Shown here in pieces: positions 14,033 to 25,748 of a DNA stretch of 64,000 nt. The first letter of the stretch is position 1; each line of letters opens with the position of its first letter. The notes under the pieces were generated by a model. The model was not told the origin of the DNA. It was given only the letters and a program-made list of their open reading frames with translations, and made no database searches. The translations under genes were made by a program, and so were the position numbers. Source of the stretch: Sipunculus nudus (Eukaryota; Annelida; Sipuncula; Golfingiida; Sipunculidae); assembly GCA_026874595.1 (NCBI GenBank), contig CM049317.1, positions 63,940,118 through 64,004,117 of the forward strand, read 5' to 3'.

Positions 14033-14209
14033 ACCCGTTTTCAATGGATAGGGTGGGGATCCATTTCTTTATCATCCAAATTCACTTTTTGTTTACACAA
14101 TGCTAGTTTCATTCGCGTTATTACCTCACGGCTCTCACCGACTATTTCCTTGACTGATACGGTCCACTGGTTGTTGGACTGTCAGCGCCACACCTCACTG
14201 CCTTGCAGA
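14033..14209 (+). pseudogene. Orphan exon encoding a CTLD C-terminal half
   Basis: A 59-codon open stretch lies between an AG acceptor (ACAAG) and a GTAAGG donor, phase 0 on both sides. It reads FQWIGWG near its start, then FCLHNAS, and ends VHWLLDCQRHTSLPC. The last part carries the C-x7-C spacing that closes a CTLD, as in the receptor gene at the start of the window. No partner exon for the first CTLD half was found nearby on this strand, so this is a relic, or one exon of a gene whose other exons I cannot see. Confidence 0.45.
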
Positions 14210-16179
14210 GTAAGGCATTTTTCATAAGCTACTGGTGTTCTTCCTCAAATATATTAAGTCCGAGCACCACTGAGTCAGAGTTTCACCGGAGTGAATTGCC
14301 AGGTCCTCAAAAAGCCTTATGGCGCGCAAATATAAAAATCAGGGATTCTCCTGACGGACTTTACATACTTTTGTGATAAGAGCTGGCATAGAGCTGACAT
14401 GGAATCACGTTTTATTTATATGTATTTTATCAGCAAATATAAATACTAAAGGTCTGGCAATACAGTATGACGAATACACTATGACGAAAAACAGATGATT
14501 CACATCAAGCAATTATTCACATCCATATCTGAATATTCTTAAGCTAGGAGAAAATATATTTCAAACGTTTGTAATGGTGGTGCATCGATTTATTACTCTA
14601 GGCCTTTTTTTATAAAACGTCTATGTTTTAATGTTCATGTTAAGTTTTAAATTATTTTTTAAAGTATAATTCTTATCAGAAATTGTACAAGAAAAGCAAA
14701 TAAAAAAGATATAAAAGTATGATAAATTTCTGACAAGAACCTCAAGGTAAAGGTCTTTCATAGGTGTCAATATACCACACAGTTCAGACTCAAACACACA
14801 AAAATCTGGAGTCAAAATCTGATCCCCTACAATGCACCGGCCCTTTAAAGTACACCATAAGTGTTAGTATAAATGTATTTAAGAGGGGATGTATTCTGTT
14901 CAAGAGTGTACCTGTTGGTAAAGAATTTTTACATAAGTAAGTTACATAAACATGGGGGGTTTTAGGGTCAGGACTTCAAGGAACAAGTATTATTTTTGGC
15001 ATGTGGAATGTTAACAGAAGGTGTTTCCTTGAAATGTAACAAATTTTGATTTTAAAGTTTGACAGCTTAGACAAATGGTCCTGGCCGTCCCACAGTGCTC
15101 GAACAGAAGAGATTCGTATCGGGTAGAAACGACCTCTGGCTGATGACCAATACACCATAATAAAATCTCCACACAAATTGAGGTTTTATGGGATATGGAC
15201 GGACCATTTCTAATATTCATTATGACGTATTAATGGATACCATAAATGTTTGCAGTATGTATGTAAATATTACTAAATGCTACACTTATTTGCAAAGTTA
15301 CGTAAGGACATCAATGTTACTGGAACGATTGTCACAATGCCAAACATTGGTGTCCAAATATGTTACAGCATATAGTATATTTTATATTCGTGGAATTTGT
15401 TAGGTGTATGTACAAAGCCAATTATCATGTGTTACTCTCTATCAGAAGTCTTACACTCGCATGACTTAGAAATGTATGACATTTTTAAAACTGTTGCTCT
15501 ATCTTTTTTAGAATGATTAATCGAAAATGAAAGACTGTAACCGACTGTACACATTTTCACGAAAAGATGAGGAAATAATGCAGATAATGCAAATAATTGT
15601 TTTCGCATACAACACATTTAGTGTTTATTCATAAAAGTGGATAGAGTTCTATCCGTTGCACACAATTCGTGGTACAGTGAAACCTTTCTGAAAGACCATC
15701 TTTCTATTAAGACTAGCTTTCTCTTATTAATACCACCCTTGAGTGAACCGAATGTCTTCACATTTTTTATAACTGACCTTTTTAATTAAAACACCTGCGC
15801 TGAATTAAACCCATTTTTGGCTTCACCAAACTAATCTACTACAGCTTCACCTCTGTGGTATACGATTTACACCAAATGAGTCGAAAGATAAGGGTCTTTT
15901 GTATTGTCGTTTGTTTGTCTTTAGCTTCATGGAAGTCCGATGTCATGATTTCACACAGAACCAGAGTCATTTGAAATAATTTGATGAGGAAGAGGCTAAA
16001 GGCTATCCTCTTTTATCAGAATCATTGCCGTGCAGCTGGATATATACATCGACGATTACATAATCTGTCGTATGCAGTTTTGAAATTGACAAACAATTAC
16101 GTATTTTGCTTAGTTCTATTTGATTTTGAGAAAAAAATATAATTTATGATGTTACGGAAACAAATTACTCAGGGGGAAA
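14210..16179. other. Intergenic, nothing recognised
   Basis: AT-rich DNA. Short open frames on both strands lack motifs and splice-site context. Confidence 0.45.
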
Positions 16180-16240
16180 TAATGGGCCGACTAGGGATTC
16201 GAACCCATGTCGGCGGTGCACTTGTCCGGCGGGTCAACCG
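16180..16240 (-). repeat. tRNA-like 3' half with B box (SINE remnant?)
   Basis: On the minus strand the segment contains GGGTTCGAATCCC (16194-16206), a perfect RNA polymerase III B box, flanked by bases that can pair as a T-arm (GCCGAC...GTCGGC). No convincing A box or full cloverleaf is seen, so a tRNA-derived SINE fragment is more likely than a working tRNA. It abuts the left 43-bp array. Confidence 0.4.
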
Positions 16241-16284
16241 GTACCCAAGAAGAAAAAACCTTCACTAGCGAGACAGTTCGGTCA

Positions 16285-16437
16285 GCGATAACTATCTCGT
16301 GGCCACGCGTTAGTATCACGTGGCCACGCGATAATTATCTCGTTTTAACGCGTTAGTATTTCGTGGCCACGCGATAATAATCTCGTTCCTAGGCGTTAGT
16401 ATCGCGTGGCCACGCGAAAATTCACGCGTTAGTATGC
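16285..16437 (+). repeat. Left array of 43-bp repeat (about 3.5 copies)
   Basis: The units contain the palindrome CGTGGCCACG and a GATAATTATC-type palindrome. They repeat about every 43 bases with variants (ACGCGTTAGTAT, TTCGTGGCCACGCG). The units are the reverse complement of those in the array at 17264-17452, so the two arrays face each other across about 0.83 kb. Confidence 0.7.
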
Positions 16438-17263
16438 CATGCTAGCTCAAGCCCTCACTTGGACAAGAATGTCTGTGGTCTGTTGTCTGTTATATGCCAG
16501 GGTGTTGATGCAACTTAAATTGTTTTTATGTGTTTCGTTGTATGTGCGTTTGCGCCGAATGCTGCGAGGTAAATTTGCAGCGGTTTTCATTGCGTTGCTT
16601 CAACATTTGATTGCGTTGGTTCAACTTGCCCATTTTTATTTGTTCATGGAAAACTGTATTGAGTTTGTTTTATGGTAAGGGTGAAATAAACCCTTGTGTA
16701 CCAAACATATGAATTAAAATGTAAACACTTGTTTGTATTTAGCCTTCCAAGAAAATGCCCTTTTTTTAGGGCTAGGGTTTGGGTTATATAATCTCGGATA
16801 TTCTGAACAGGGAAAACAACATGTCGGTTGTGTTATGTCTACGACAAAAAGGTCTCGGCAATGCCACCTCATTAGAGGTTGGGGGGGGGGGGGGGCAGGG
16901 AGACATACCCCCTAACTTTTTAAGGAGACCTTATTAGAAGGAATTTGCTCATTCTTCAACCTCACATCCTTCTGTCCACAATTATATTTCAGTTATGTAT
17001 GTCATATCATAAAAAAATTTAGTATGTCACATATTTTACCCGAACTCCCCCCCCCCCCAAACCACTCCCCTTCCCCGCTCATACATTCTCTCAACAAACA
17101 TGGCCCATGAGTGTTGTATGAAGCCTAGTTGCATCATTTCAGGTCTCAGTATATTAAGCCAGCTCCATATGCATGCAGATAATTGACCAGAGTCTCCATC
17201 TAGAGTAGAAAACATGCTTTAAGGCTTTAAGATGTAGATCTTACTGTATTGTCTTTCTAAATC
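16438..17263. other. Sequence between the facing 43-bp arrays; poly-G and poly-C runs
   Basis: The interval has no supported gene. An 79-codon hydrophobic open frame beginning at 16439 starts right at the array edge and is probably chance. Runs of 15 G (16881-16895) and 12 C (17047-17058) lie inside. Confidence 0.4.
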
Positions 17264-17452
17264 TATCTCGTTCCCACGCGATAATTATCGCGTGGCCGCG
17301 CAATACTATCGGGTGGGAACGAGGTAATTATCGCGTGGCCACGCAATACTATCGGGTGGGAACGAGATAATTATCGCGTGGCCACGCAATACTATCGGGT
17401 GGGAACGAGATAATTATCGCGTGGCCACTAGATACTATCTCGTGGGAACGAG
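17264..17452 (+). repeat. Right array of 43-bp repeat (about 4 copies)
   Basis: Four near-identical 43-bp units are read as ACGAGATAATTATCGCG, then TGGCCACGCAATACTATC, then GGGTGGGA. They are in opposite orientation to the left array at 16285-16437. Confidence 0.75.
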
Positions 17453-18124
17453 AAAAAAATAATTTTGTGTTTGTCCTATACGAGCCACCATAGTGTATAA
17501 ATAAAATAAACTTGACATTCTTTTTAAAGATAAAAAATGTTTGGTGCTCTGATTTTATACCGCCACAAGCCACTTATATATAATTTCTTAATACGCAACA
17601 CTTTTAGCCAAATATCGACAGAAAATGTATGTTCAATAAAGTAAACTGACGTCATTCACACGTTTATGCAAGTAACTTTTCCTTATATCCAATCTGCACA
17701 TCATCCCAATGACTCTGTCGGTGTTCAATCTGAAGAGACGTTTCACTCACGGAAACCCATCAATAACCCTGAAGAATGTTCTCTTACAACGACCAACAAA
17801 ACAGCCAAGAGGGCGTTTTAATGCCACATAGACAGACTTCATTGATAATTTTTGTTACTGTACCAGTTAAGTAAAGGGAAAGACTGTCATGGCTACGAAC
17901 CCACGAAGTAACTTAACATACTCCATAACAGCTCATGTCTAATCCTTGAGAACGCATTCATCGAATTTGAATCACTTTTTGTTTGTCATTCTAGTGTGAA
18001 TTTCAGCTCGGTAACGGCACGTGCATTGCATAAATTTGGAACCAGGTACAAATCATTTAAGTGTGCAAAAGAGTATACGCAACGAAAGTACGCGTTCTCA
18101 CAGGTTTTATCCGAGGACTAACCT
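17453..18124. other. Intergenic, nothing recognised
   Basis: No coding or repeat structure could be supported here. Confidence 0.4.
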
Positions 18125-18377
18125 GTTTCCATTTTTATAGCCGTAGAATAAGCTTTGTTTTCATTTTAATATCCGTAGTATCAGCATTGTTTTCAATTCC
18201 ATAGCCGTAAAATAAACATTGTTTTCATTTTTATAGCCGTAGAATCAACATTGTTATTATTTTTATAGCCGTAGAATCAACATTGTGTTCATTTTTATAG
18301 CCGTAGAATCAACATTGTTTTCATTTTTATAGCCGTATAATCAGCAGTGTTTTAATTTATATAGCCGTTGAATCAGG
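18125..18377 (+). repeat. 32-bp tandem repeat, about 8 copies
   Basis: The unit is about TTTTTATAGCCG followed by TAGAATCAACATTG and TTTTCA. The eight units differ by substitutions, and the middle copies are the most alike. No open frame runs through it, so it is a minisatellite. Confidence 0.8.
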
Positions 18378-19287
18378 TGAGAAAATTATGTTTGTATTTT
18401 GCCTTTTAACATTAAAACTGTCAAAAGTAAATACTTAAGTTATGCCTATATACTGTTGTCTTTATCATGATCCGGTGTTTTTTCCACTGACTACATTTCA
18501 TTCTCAACCGCATATCTTTATGCATCATTTTCCCGACTGAACCGCCTTGTTTCAGGTTCTGGTCTATGCCCGGGTGTCAATTATTAAGGTGAGAGAGAGT
18601 AATAAACAGAAAAATATCACATACAGAGTCATACTTTTTATATGTATTATGTGTGAAATTGTCGTACCGAAGATATAATATTATGTAAATTTTTGTCTGA
18701 AGAACATTTTATATTTGAATTGAGGTGGTGGCATATGCAAGTTAACATTGACCTGCATTGTAAAGGCAGTAGTCTAACCAGCCACCAAATTCCGTATGGA
18801 CAAAAAAAACATTTCAGCTGTAAAGAAAACTAGTTTATTTCTTAAAAGTCACTGCGTGACATTGTTTTATTATGATGGCATGATAAAAGCAAAAACATCT
18901 AGATGTTGATTTGTACACAAGCTTTACAAATAAACTATATATTCGTTTATGTATGCGTAATTAACCTTTGACAGGTCACAATTGAACGATCTATGGCCGA
19001 CATAATAAATGATATAACTGATGCAGAAAGGCGAACTGGGTGGTAACTATATTCGTATTACCTTTTTTTCACATTTATAAAACTAGTGTTCATTATTATT
19101 TTCTGATAATGCATACATACGCATACGCCTATATTGCTATTGATGGTAGTGTCTCCAGAAGGAAAGTAAACAGAAGTGCATGTCATTTCCATAGTTCAAT
19201 AATGTACAAATATACTAAAACATACATATCTCCACCAGGAATGCAGATACAATATCCGCAATGATCGAATGCCAAAGTGGCGTCACC
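18378..19287. other. Intergenic, nothing recognised
   Basis: AT-rich sequence without recognisable genes. Confidence 0.4.
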
Positions 19288-19412
19288 TGATTCTGTTATT
19301 TTCATGCTTTTCCTCGAGCATATGACATTTTAACGAAACATACAAAAAAGGTAGAAATAAAAAATCGCCCTGGTTTCTGAAAAAAAGTGCCTGAGAACCA
19401 CACCTTTTATCT
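19288..19412. repeat. Dispersed repeat, copy A (partner near 63738)
   Basis: This stretch and 63738-63872 share a diverged order of blocks: CATGCTTTTC, CATATGACATTTT, an A-rich part, TCGC, TGATTTCTGAAA-like, and GTGCCT(G/A)AGAACCA. It is likely a fragment of an old interspersed repeat in the same orientation at both sites. Confidence 0.55.
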
Positions 19413-22400
19413 GCCTTAGAAAAGTTCGAGAAAAATGTCTTGATAAATCTAAATATTCGGCTACATATGTATGCAAATTTATATTCCTCTCGTAATGCGA
19501 ATGTGTAGAACATCCGCATTAAGAGTTTAAAAAATATAACTCTTAGACATATTATATCACAATAATATGTCGGTTTTGGTTAATACATTAACACAAACTC
19601 TCCAATATCTCACAGATTTATACATTAGCTTCTGTTGGATATTCAAGATAGCTACGCCGCTTTCATTTGTATAAGTTTTGCGCAATTTCTAGTCCAGCAG
19701 CAAACGTTCAACTTTTCTGCTCACTTTGTTTTAGGTTCTTAAGTTTTTTTTTTCTTTGTGGATTTTTAGCCTACATATGAGTGTGAAAAATATTGAAAAT
19801 GCCTTGGGCAATTTTAGCTTATAAGCATAAAACAAAATGGCTTCCAAAATATTATAGAAATAGCTTAAATAACATAATTACCATAACATTATACAGAGAG
19901 GGTGATCCAATACAAAGATTCAAGGGCATTCTGACCCAGTGAATTCATTGCTGGTATTATCGTATTCATAATTAACACGATTTTTATACATCTGAGCCCC
20001 AACCTACCCTCCCCATGTCAGAAATAAGCATGTCCCAATGTAAGCACTTCAATGCAGATGTGGCTACTGGAAACGGCCACACTGATGCACACATGTACCG
20101 ACATGAGAAAAGGATTACATTCTCTTTGTTCATTGCATTATGAAGTTTGTTGATACGGACAGACTAAGCAGTGAAAAAGAAAGTGGTGTCTGAAAAGCAT
20201 TTAAGTATGATTATGTAGGGGTCAAAATGTATTTATTACCTACAGTCGGTTTGTAATTTAAATCACCCAGCCCCTTCCCCGCGACCTTTCACGCAGCGAT
20301 ACCAGTTTGGTAAAGTTTACTTTAGCTGTTGAGTAACAGATGTTGAGGCTAACGTTCACAGAATTGGAAAATAAAGTCACATCTATCATCACACCTGTGG
20401 CAGGTTTCGAGCTATTATTTTATTCTTTCCTTAATTATTACATGGTTGCTTTGTTTTTCAGAATCTGCGTTCCAGTTTTAGAATGACCCACTTAGATCAA
20501 TTCTTTAATTTTTTAAGACAATATCCATTATGAAATTTCTCTCCCAGCCAAGGGTGTTGAACATTATTTACAACTATATCTAAGGGCTATAAAATGCAAG
20601 AAACTTGAAAGATATTTTTAATGGCTTCTTCATGCGAACAAAAATCTTACCAAACACAACCCTTTACTATTTCAGTCCAGTTCCATATACCTAAGGAGCG
20701 GCAGGAGCTGTTGAGATAAAATTTTCAGTCACATTTTTGGCTCAAACCTATTTTGGATGTCAACTGAATTTGTATTGTTTTATTTCACTGTTTGTTTGGT
20801 TTGGTTACCAAATTTCATCTAATACTTTTAAATGAAAGGTGGACCATTTTTGTCCTCAATGATCTCTGAAACCACGTTGCGTATGACACCGTGCTATACC
20901 TAATTTGAAAGGTTATATTACTCGCTGATATGAGAATAAACAATTTTTATTGTAAAAATAGTTTTGGGTCCAAAAGGGCCGAACTGCCTTCGGCAAAGAC
21001 CGGAATGCCTGCGTTGTGGCTTAGTGATCTGGCTATTAAGGTATATTGTGCATATGAATAACTCCTGCTGTCAGTGACGGATTTAGCCTTGTGGGGCCTG
21101 ACATTTGACCAAATCACGGACCCACTTGCATGGTTAGTAAATATAAAAAAAAACACGCGACTCGAGATCCCTTGGCACGAATTGAAATCCGTTTCCTTAT
21201 TTTTGGGGGTTTTCCACCTTGAATACATCAGCTGGTCCTTACAAAACACCATGTAGAACTTTCAGTCTCTTTACATCTTCCGTATACCTAATGGCAATTG
21301 GTGCCAGCTGAACTGTTAAATATCACCGCACACTGTCAAAAGGATGGGTAGGCCTGCCCAGGGCGGACCAAGGGTTTTGGAAAAAGAGGGTTTTGGAAAA
21401 CCTGAAGTCCCAATTCCACAAAAAAACTGGACTAAACCCTTAAAAAAGGTTGTGGTGGCTGATAAGGGGGGGGGGGGGGCAGTCCGATACGCTTCTAAAC
21501 TAATGAGGTTTGCATTTTCCTCATCTCATTTAATACATCCCGTATCCCCGATTAAAAGCCCTGTTACCGGGTTTATAAGCTAGTGTACAAGTGTAAGATC
21601 TGACCGTTGGGTCTCTTTTTCTTGACAAGGTACAAGGTACATTAGGGCATCGCAGCCTCCACACTTTCCTGGTTAAACACATGGCGGGGAACTTGTTGTC
21701 AATAGAAGCATATTCCTATATAATTAGAAGCATTCACAAAAGAAAGCTGATGTGTTTCCTTTAAAACATCGTATCAAATCTTTTAGAAAGACTATATTGA
21801 TTAGGTTGTTGGAGTCTGACGGCACATAAGTAAATGTAAAGAAATCTGTGAAAGCTCACATCTTAACCTTGAGAAGGCATTGTTCCAACGTGATCTATTT
21901 CTGTTGTTAAATGCATCTACAAACAAAAATAGAACCACAAAGACGCAGATCATTGACAAACACGTTCTCCGTAGACATTCAATATTTTACTACAGATTAT
22001 ATAACACAGAAAATAAATATTTTGTTAAACATGAAACTGAACATTTTGAACTGTTATCTTTAAGTTTGTAGAGAATATGGTTTTAAAGGACATGTTATTT
22101 GAATTTGGTGACACACGGTGTCACAAGGGGTAAGCCGCCATCTGATGAACCATTTCCCCAAATATGTTTTTATTTCTTATGGTAAGGAGATATCATGTAA
22201 AAGAACTTCTTCTGCATTTGCTTTTAACCATGTCGGCCATAACCGATTATTTTTTTTTTTCATTTAGCAACTTAAGTTTATTTTGTCAAGTTCTCAGCTC
22301 CAGGATAAGGCATGATACATGGAAATGAACCCTATGACGGTATGTGGAAAAATAGCAATCTAAGCCTTCATTACGTTTTTACTTTGGATCAGGTATTTTC

Positions 22401-23689
22401 GCCATTTGGACCTCCTAAACTGAGGGAGGGCGATACAGTTAGGAATGAAACAGTCAATGATAAAGCCCTGTAGGTTCATAATATTGAGAGTTTTAAGATA
22501 TTCTTATTCATTTTTTATTTTGAAAAAGTGTATATTTCTAAAAGTATAATATCAGGATTTTTTTTACTTTGTTAAGGAAATATTTTGAGGAACCAATATT
22601 ATAATACTACTAATTTTTATACCCTGTTCTAACAAAACCTGTCCACCTACGTTTGCGATATTTCTTTTAAATCCTAATCTTTAGCTCTTACCAATTAGCT
22701 TGTATCAAAGGAGGTTATGTGGCAATTTCGGATAATCAAAATAAGTAAGAAATAAATATTTAACTTAAAAATAATTTATTCCAGCAAATAGCTATTGGCA
22801 TCAGGATAAATATTGGTAAGAGCCTAAGATGAGTTTATATTTGGGCTGGTTTTTTTTATCACTATTATGATTTGATAGGGTATTTTTAGTTTTAAAAGTT
22901 TGGCAAAAATGATTTTTTACCCATCACAGGTTTCCCATAAAAGAAATCATTTTGGATATACCATCGCAATTATGTTTAGTGAACATAGAATGTTTAAGAC
23001 TATAAATGGCTCACAAATATCTAAGAAAGGTTAATTATATAAAGATAGAAACCGTTGTTTATGGCCAAATTATGCATGTTTGAGAAATTCCTACGTTTTT
23101 ACTAACCAAATTGTAAAGATTAGAGAATATATTTTAGCATTCAGAAATTATACAAGGATGTAAGACACATACGTAGAGTACCAAGCAGCTCATGCATACT
23201 TTTAAGCAGTCCAAGGATATCATATATTTCACAGATGGATTGTTAGATCTTACAAAATCTCTGCGTGGAAAAGTTCTTTGACGGAAAGCCATATAACCAT
23301 ATTGTTTCAGAAGCACCCATTTAAGACTGGATGTGTGTCCCTTTCAAACGTCTTCTGGATAGAGAGGCAATATTGATTAAAGAGATTCCCATTTCAAATC
23401 TAAGAGTAGGAGCTTAAATAGAACGTCCATCCACACCTTAGATATGTAACGAAAACCATTAAAAGCTCATATCACATCCTTGGAAAACATTCATCCATCC
23501 TGACATATTTTACTAGGACATGGAAACATGGATCAATTCAAGACAGGCGCCTTTATTGTTAAAAACCTGACGCGATTTCCAAAGGTATTGGTTTACAGAA
23601 AATATGCCGAGGAGGCAAAGAAAATGCATACTGTCATCATTTGGTTCCAGTGTAGGGACTCAGCGAAACGAAGACTGGGCAGCTACACA
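19413..23689. other. Gene-poor region; poly-G run at 21466-21479
   Basis: No gene is recognised over about 4.3 kb. A run of 14 G lies at 21466-21479. An open frame on the minus strand at 20947-21252 (101 codons) has no motif and overlaps sequence starting CAGTGACGGATTTAG, which resembles the end of a DNA transposon, but no second end was found. Confidence 0.4.
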
Positions 23690-24804
23690 ATGACAGATTT
23701 CACGAGGATCAGCAGTGTTTTCATCCTTCTTACCTTAGCATCAGGTACTGAAGTCACCATATTTTGTGTTAAACCTAATATACATTTCACAGTTTGCACA
23801 GTATCTGTTAAGAAAAGAGTGTTATTTGGGCTTAGTCTGTCGTGACAAGGTGGGGCCGTCTCTTTATTTGGTGGACTATCTTAGAGTAAAAAGTGTATTA
23901 TAAAGATCGGGAGAAATTATGCTGAATACTAAAACACAATCGGCATTAAATATCTATCTTAAATATCTAACATAGTGGTGTGTAGCAGGAGTTTCCAATT
24001 CCGTGACGAACTGGTTGCTTCAACTTTACCATTTGAACAGTGTGTCAAAGAGTCCTTTTTAACAAGAAATATTATTCTGAGTTATTATTGTTTTGCCAAA
24101 TGTAAACAGCTTGCTGCCAAATGGTTCGAATGTATTGATCTTGGTTTGAGTCCATCTGGCAATACAGGTATCTTACATATTTTTCACCAAGATACCACTA
24201 TATCTAATAGAAAATATCGCTGTCTTCTCCGATCGATCGCTTTTACCGTAAACGGTAAAAAAAATGACGTCTTACGTTTACTGGATGCTCTCTCCTCAAG
24301 AACAGGTTATCATACCTGGGCAAGGTCACATTAAGGTTCCTCTGCATGAGACGAAGAGTGATAGAGAAAGAGAAGAACATACAGATTTCTTTCTGACATC
24401 GGCAGATGTCGCACGAAAAGACACATCTGTTAAATCTTACATCAAATTAGTTATAAATGTGGTATATGGTTATCTAATTAGTTAGGAGCGGCAGCTTAAA
24501 TTTGGTAAGGGGTAATAAATATTTTACATTACAGTGTTACCTTTATTTTTAATAAACAGCTAGTTTCAACGAGAGCCTGTCCCGCTCTTTCTATTTGCAA
24601 GGAGCCAATGGGAAAAGGTACCTAGGGCCAGTTTTATCCGTGATCCAATTAGCCATAGGATACGACAGCTTAATAGAGTGTGTAGAGGCCTTTGTAAAAT
24701 CTGATGGCTCACCACCATGTTTCGCAGTCAACATCCACGTGAACGGGACCTGTAAGAAACGTGCACATGAGATACGTTTTCCACAAAATCTGTACGAAGA
24801 GGCA

Positions 24805-24807
24805 GAA
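24805..24807 (+). repeat. Target-site duplication GAA, left
   Basis: GAA immediately precedes the left inverted repeat and is repeated at 31414-31416 after the right one. A 3-bp duplication fits the Academ superfamily. A 2-bp TA duplication (24808-24809 and 31412-31413) is an alternative reading. Confidence 0.6.
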
Positions 24808-24967
24808 TAGTCGGGTCGTTGAAGCCCAGAGATGAGGTGTACATGGAAAAAAATGGTAGAAAGCTAAATCTGGTGTCATATAAAAGGCCGCATCGAGTAG
24901 AATAACATATCCAAAATCCGCTAAAATCCGCTTTGGGGAAAATATTTTACAGCAGTTTGAAACATTT
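24808..24967 (+). repeat. Left terminal inverted repeat
   Basis: This is the inverse of 31266-31413. Matching blocks include the outer TAGTCGGGTCGTTG, then GGAAAAAAATGGTAGAAAGC, then TGGTGTCAT. The longest block is a perfect match of about 27 bases around CCGCTAAAATCCGCTTTGGG, and the last is TTTACAGCAGTTTGAAA. Confidence 0.85.
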
Positions 24968-25748
24968 ACTTTTTTAGAATAAAAGTGACAGCCTGAAACA
25001 GGAAAATCTACGTTGATCCGCATTTATTTTTTAATCTGTTCACATTCAACATGAGCCAATATTTTTATAATGAATACGACGTTTTATTTTAAAGTGTTCA
25101 GTCAAATAGAATCATTTCCTGAATTTATGTTGTTGTTTTTCAACCTTGAAATAATATTTTATCATTTAAAGTTATGAAACGTAATACATTCAAAATGATA
25201 CATCTGTACTCCATTGGGCAGTGTCAAACCATTATTGAAATCTGAATACGGTGTCAATCAAGTAAAACTACATTAGATACATTTATTGCTGGAGTGCGTG
25301 CACTTGCTAAGATACAATGTAATACATCGGGCACTAGGCATTAGACCGACCGCGGCCTGGGGAATATAGCTGTTCCCCTGTAAACGATACCTCGGTCTTG
25401 TGGTTTACACGCAAGCTGGTAGCAGCTCGGGCTTTGTACTCGGTAAACGCTTGTGTTTTAATACGATCTCACCATTGATAAAATGTGTTATCTTCAAATG
25501 GTCACATAGATTTACAGCGCCCGGGTATTGCCTGTTTTTAAGAAACAAGACAGGTTACACTTCTCAGAAAAGCCTATGATGGCAATTAAACATTCATTTA
25601 CCCTCACAATTTGGACTAAGTTTACCTGCAACTAAGTTTGATAGATTACTAGACTTCTTTATTCATTTGTACAATTGCTACGGTGTAACTTATTTGTTGA
25701 TATCCATCACTTTTATATTTAAATTGCAAAAACTGTCCATTATAAAAT

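Noticed and set aside
16180-16240. Functional tRNA gene
   Set aside because: Only the B box and T-arm can be seen; no A box or acceptor stem pairs.
16439-16678. 79-codon hydrophobic open frame
   Set aside because: It starts inside the edge of the 43-bp array, lacks splice or family signals, and looks like chance.
16285-18377. CRISPR-like array
   Set aside because: The repeats are directly tandem without unique spacers and the context is eukaryotic.
20947-21252. 101-codon minus-strand frame near a transposon-like CAGTGACGGATTTAG end
   Set aside because: No protein motif, and no second end or target duplication was found.
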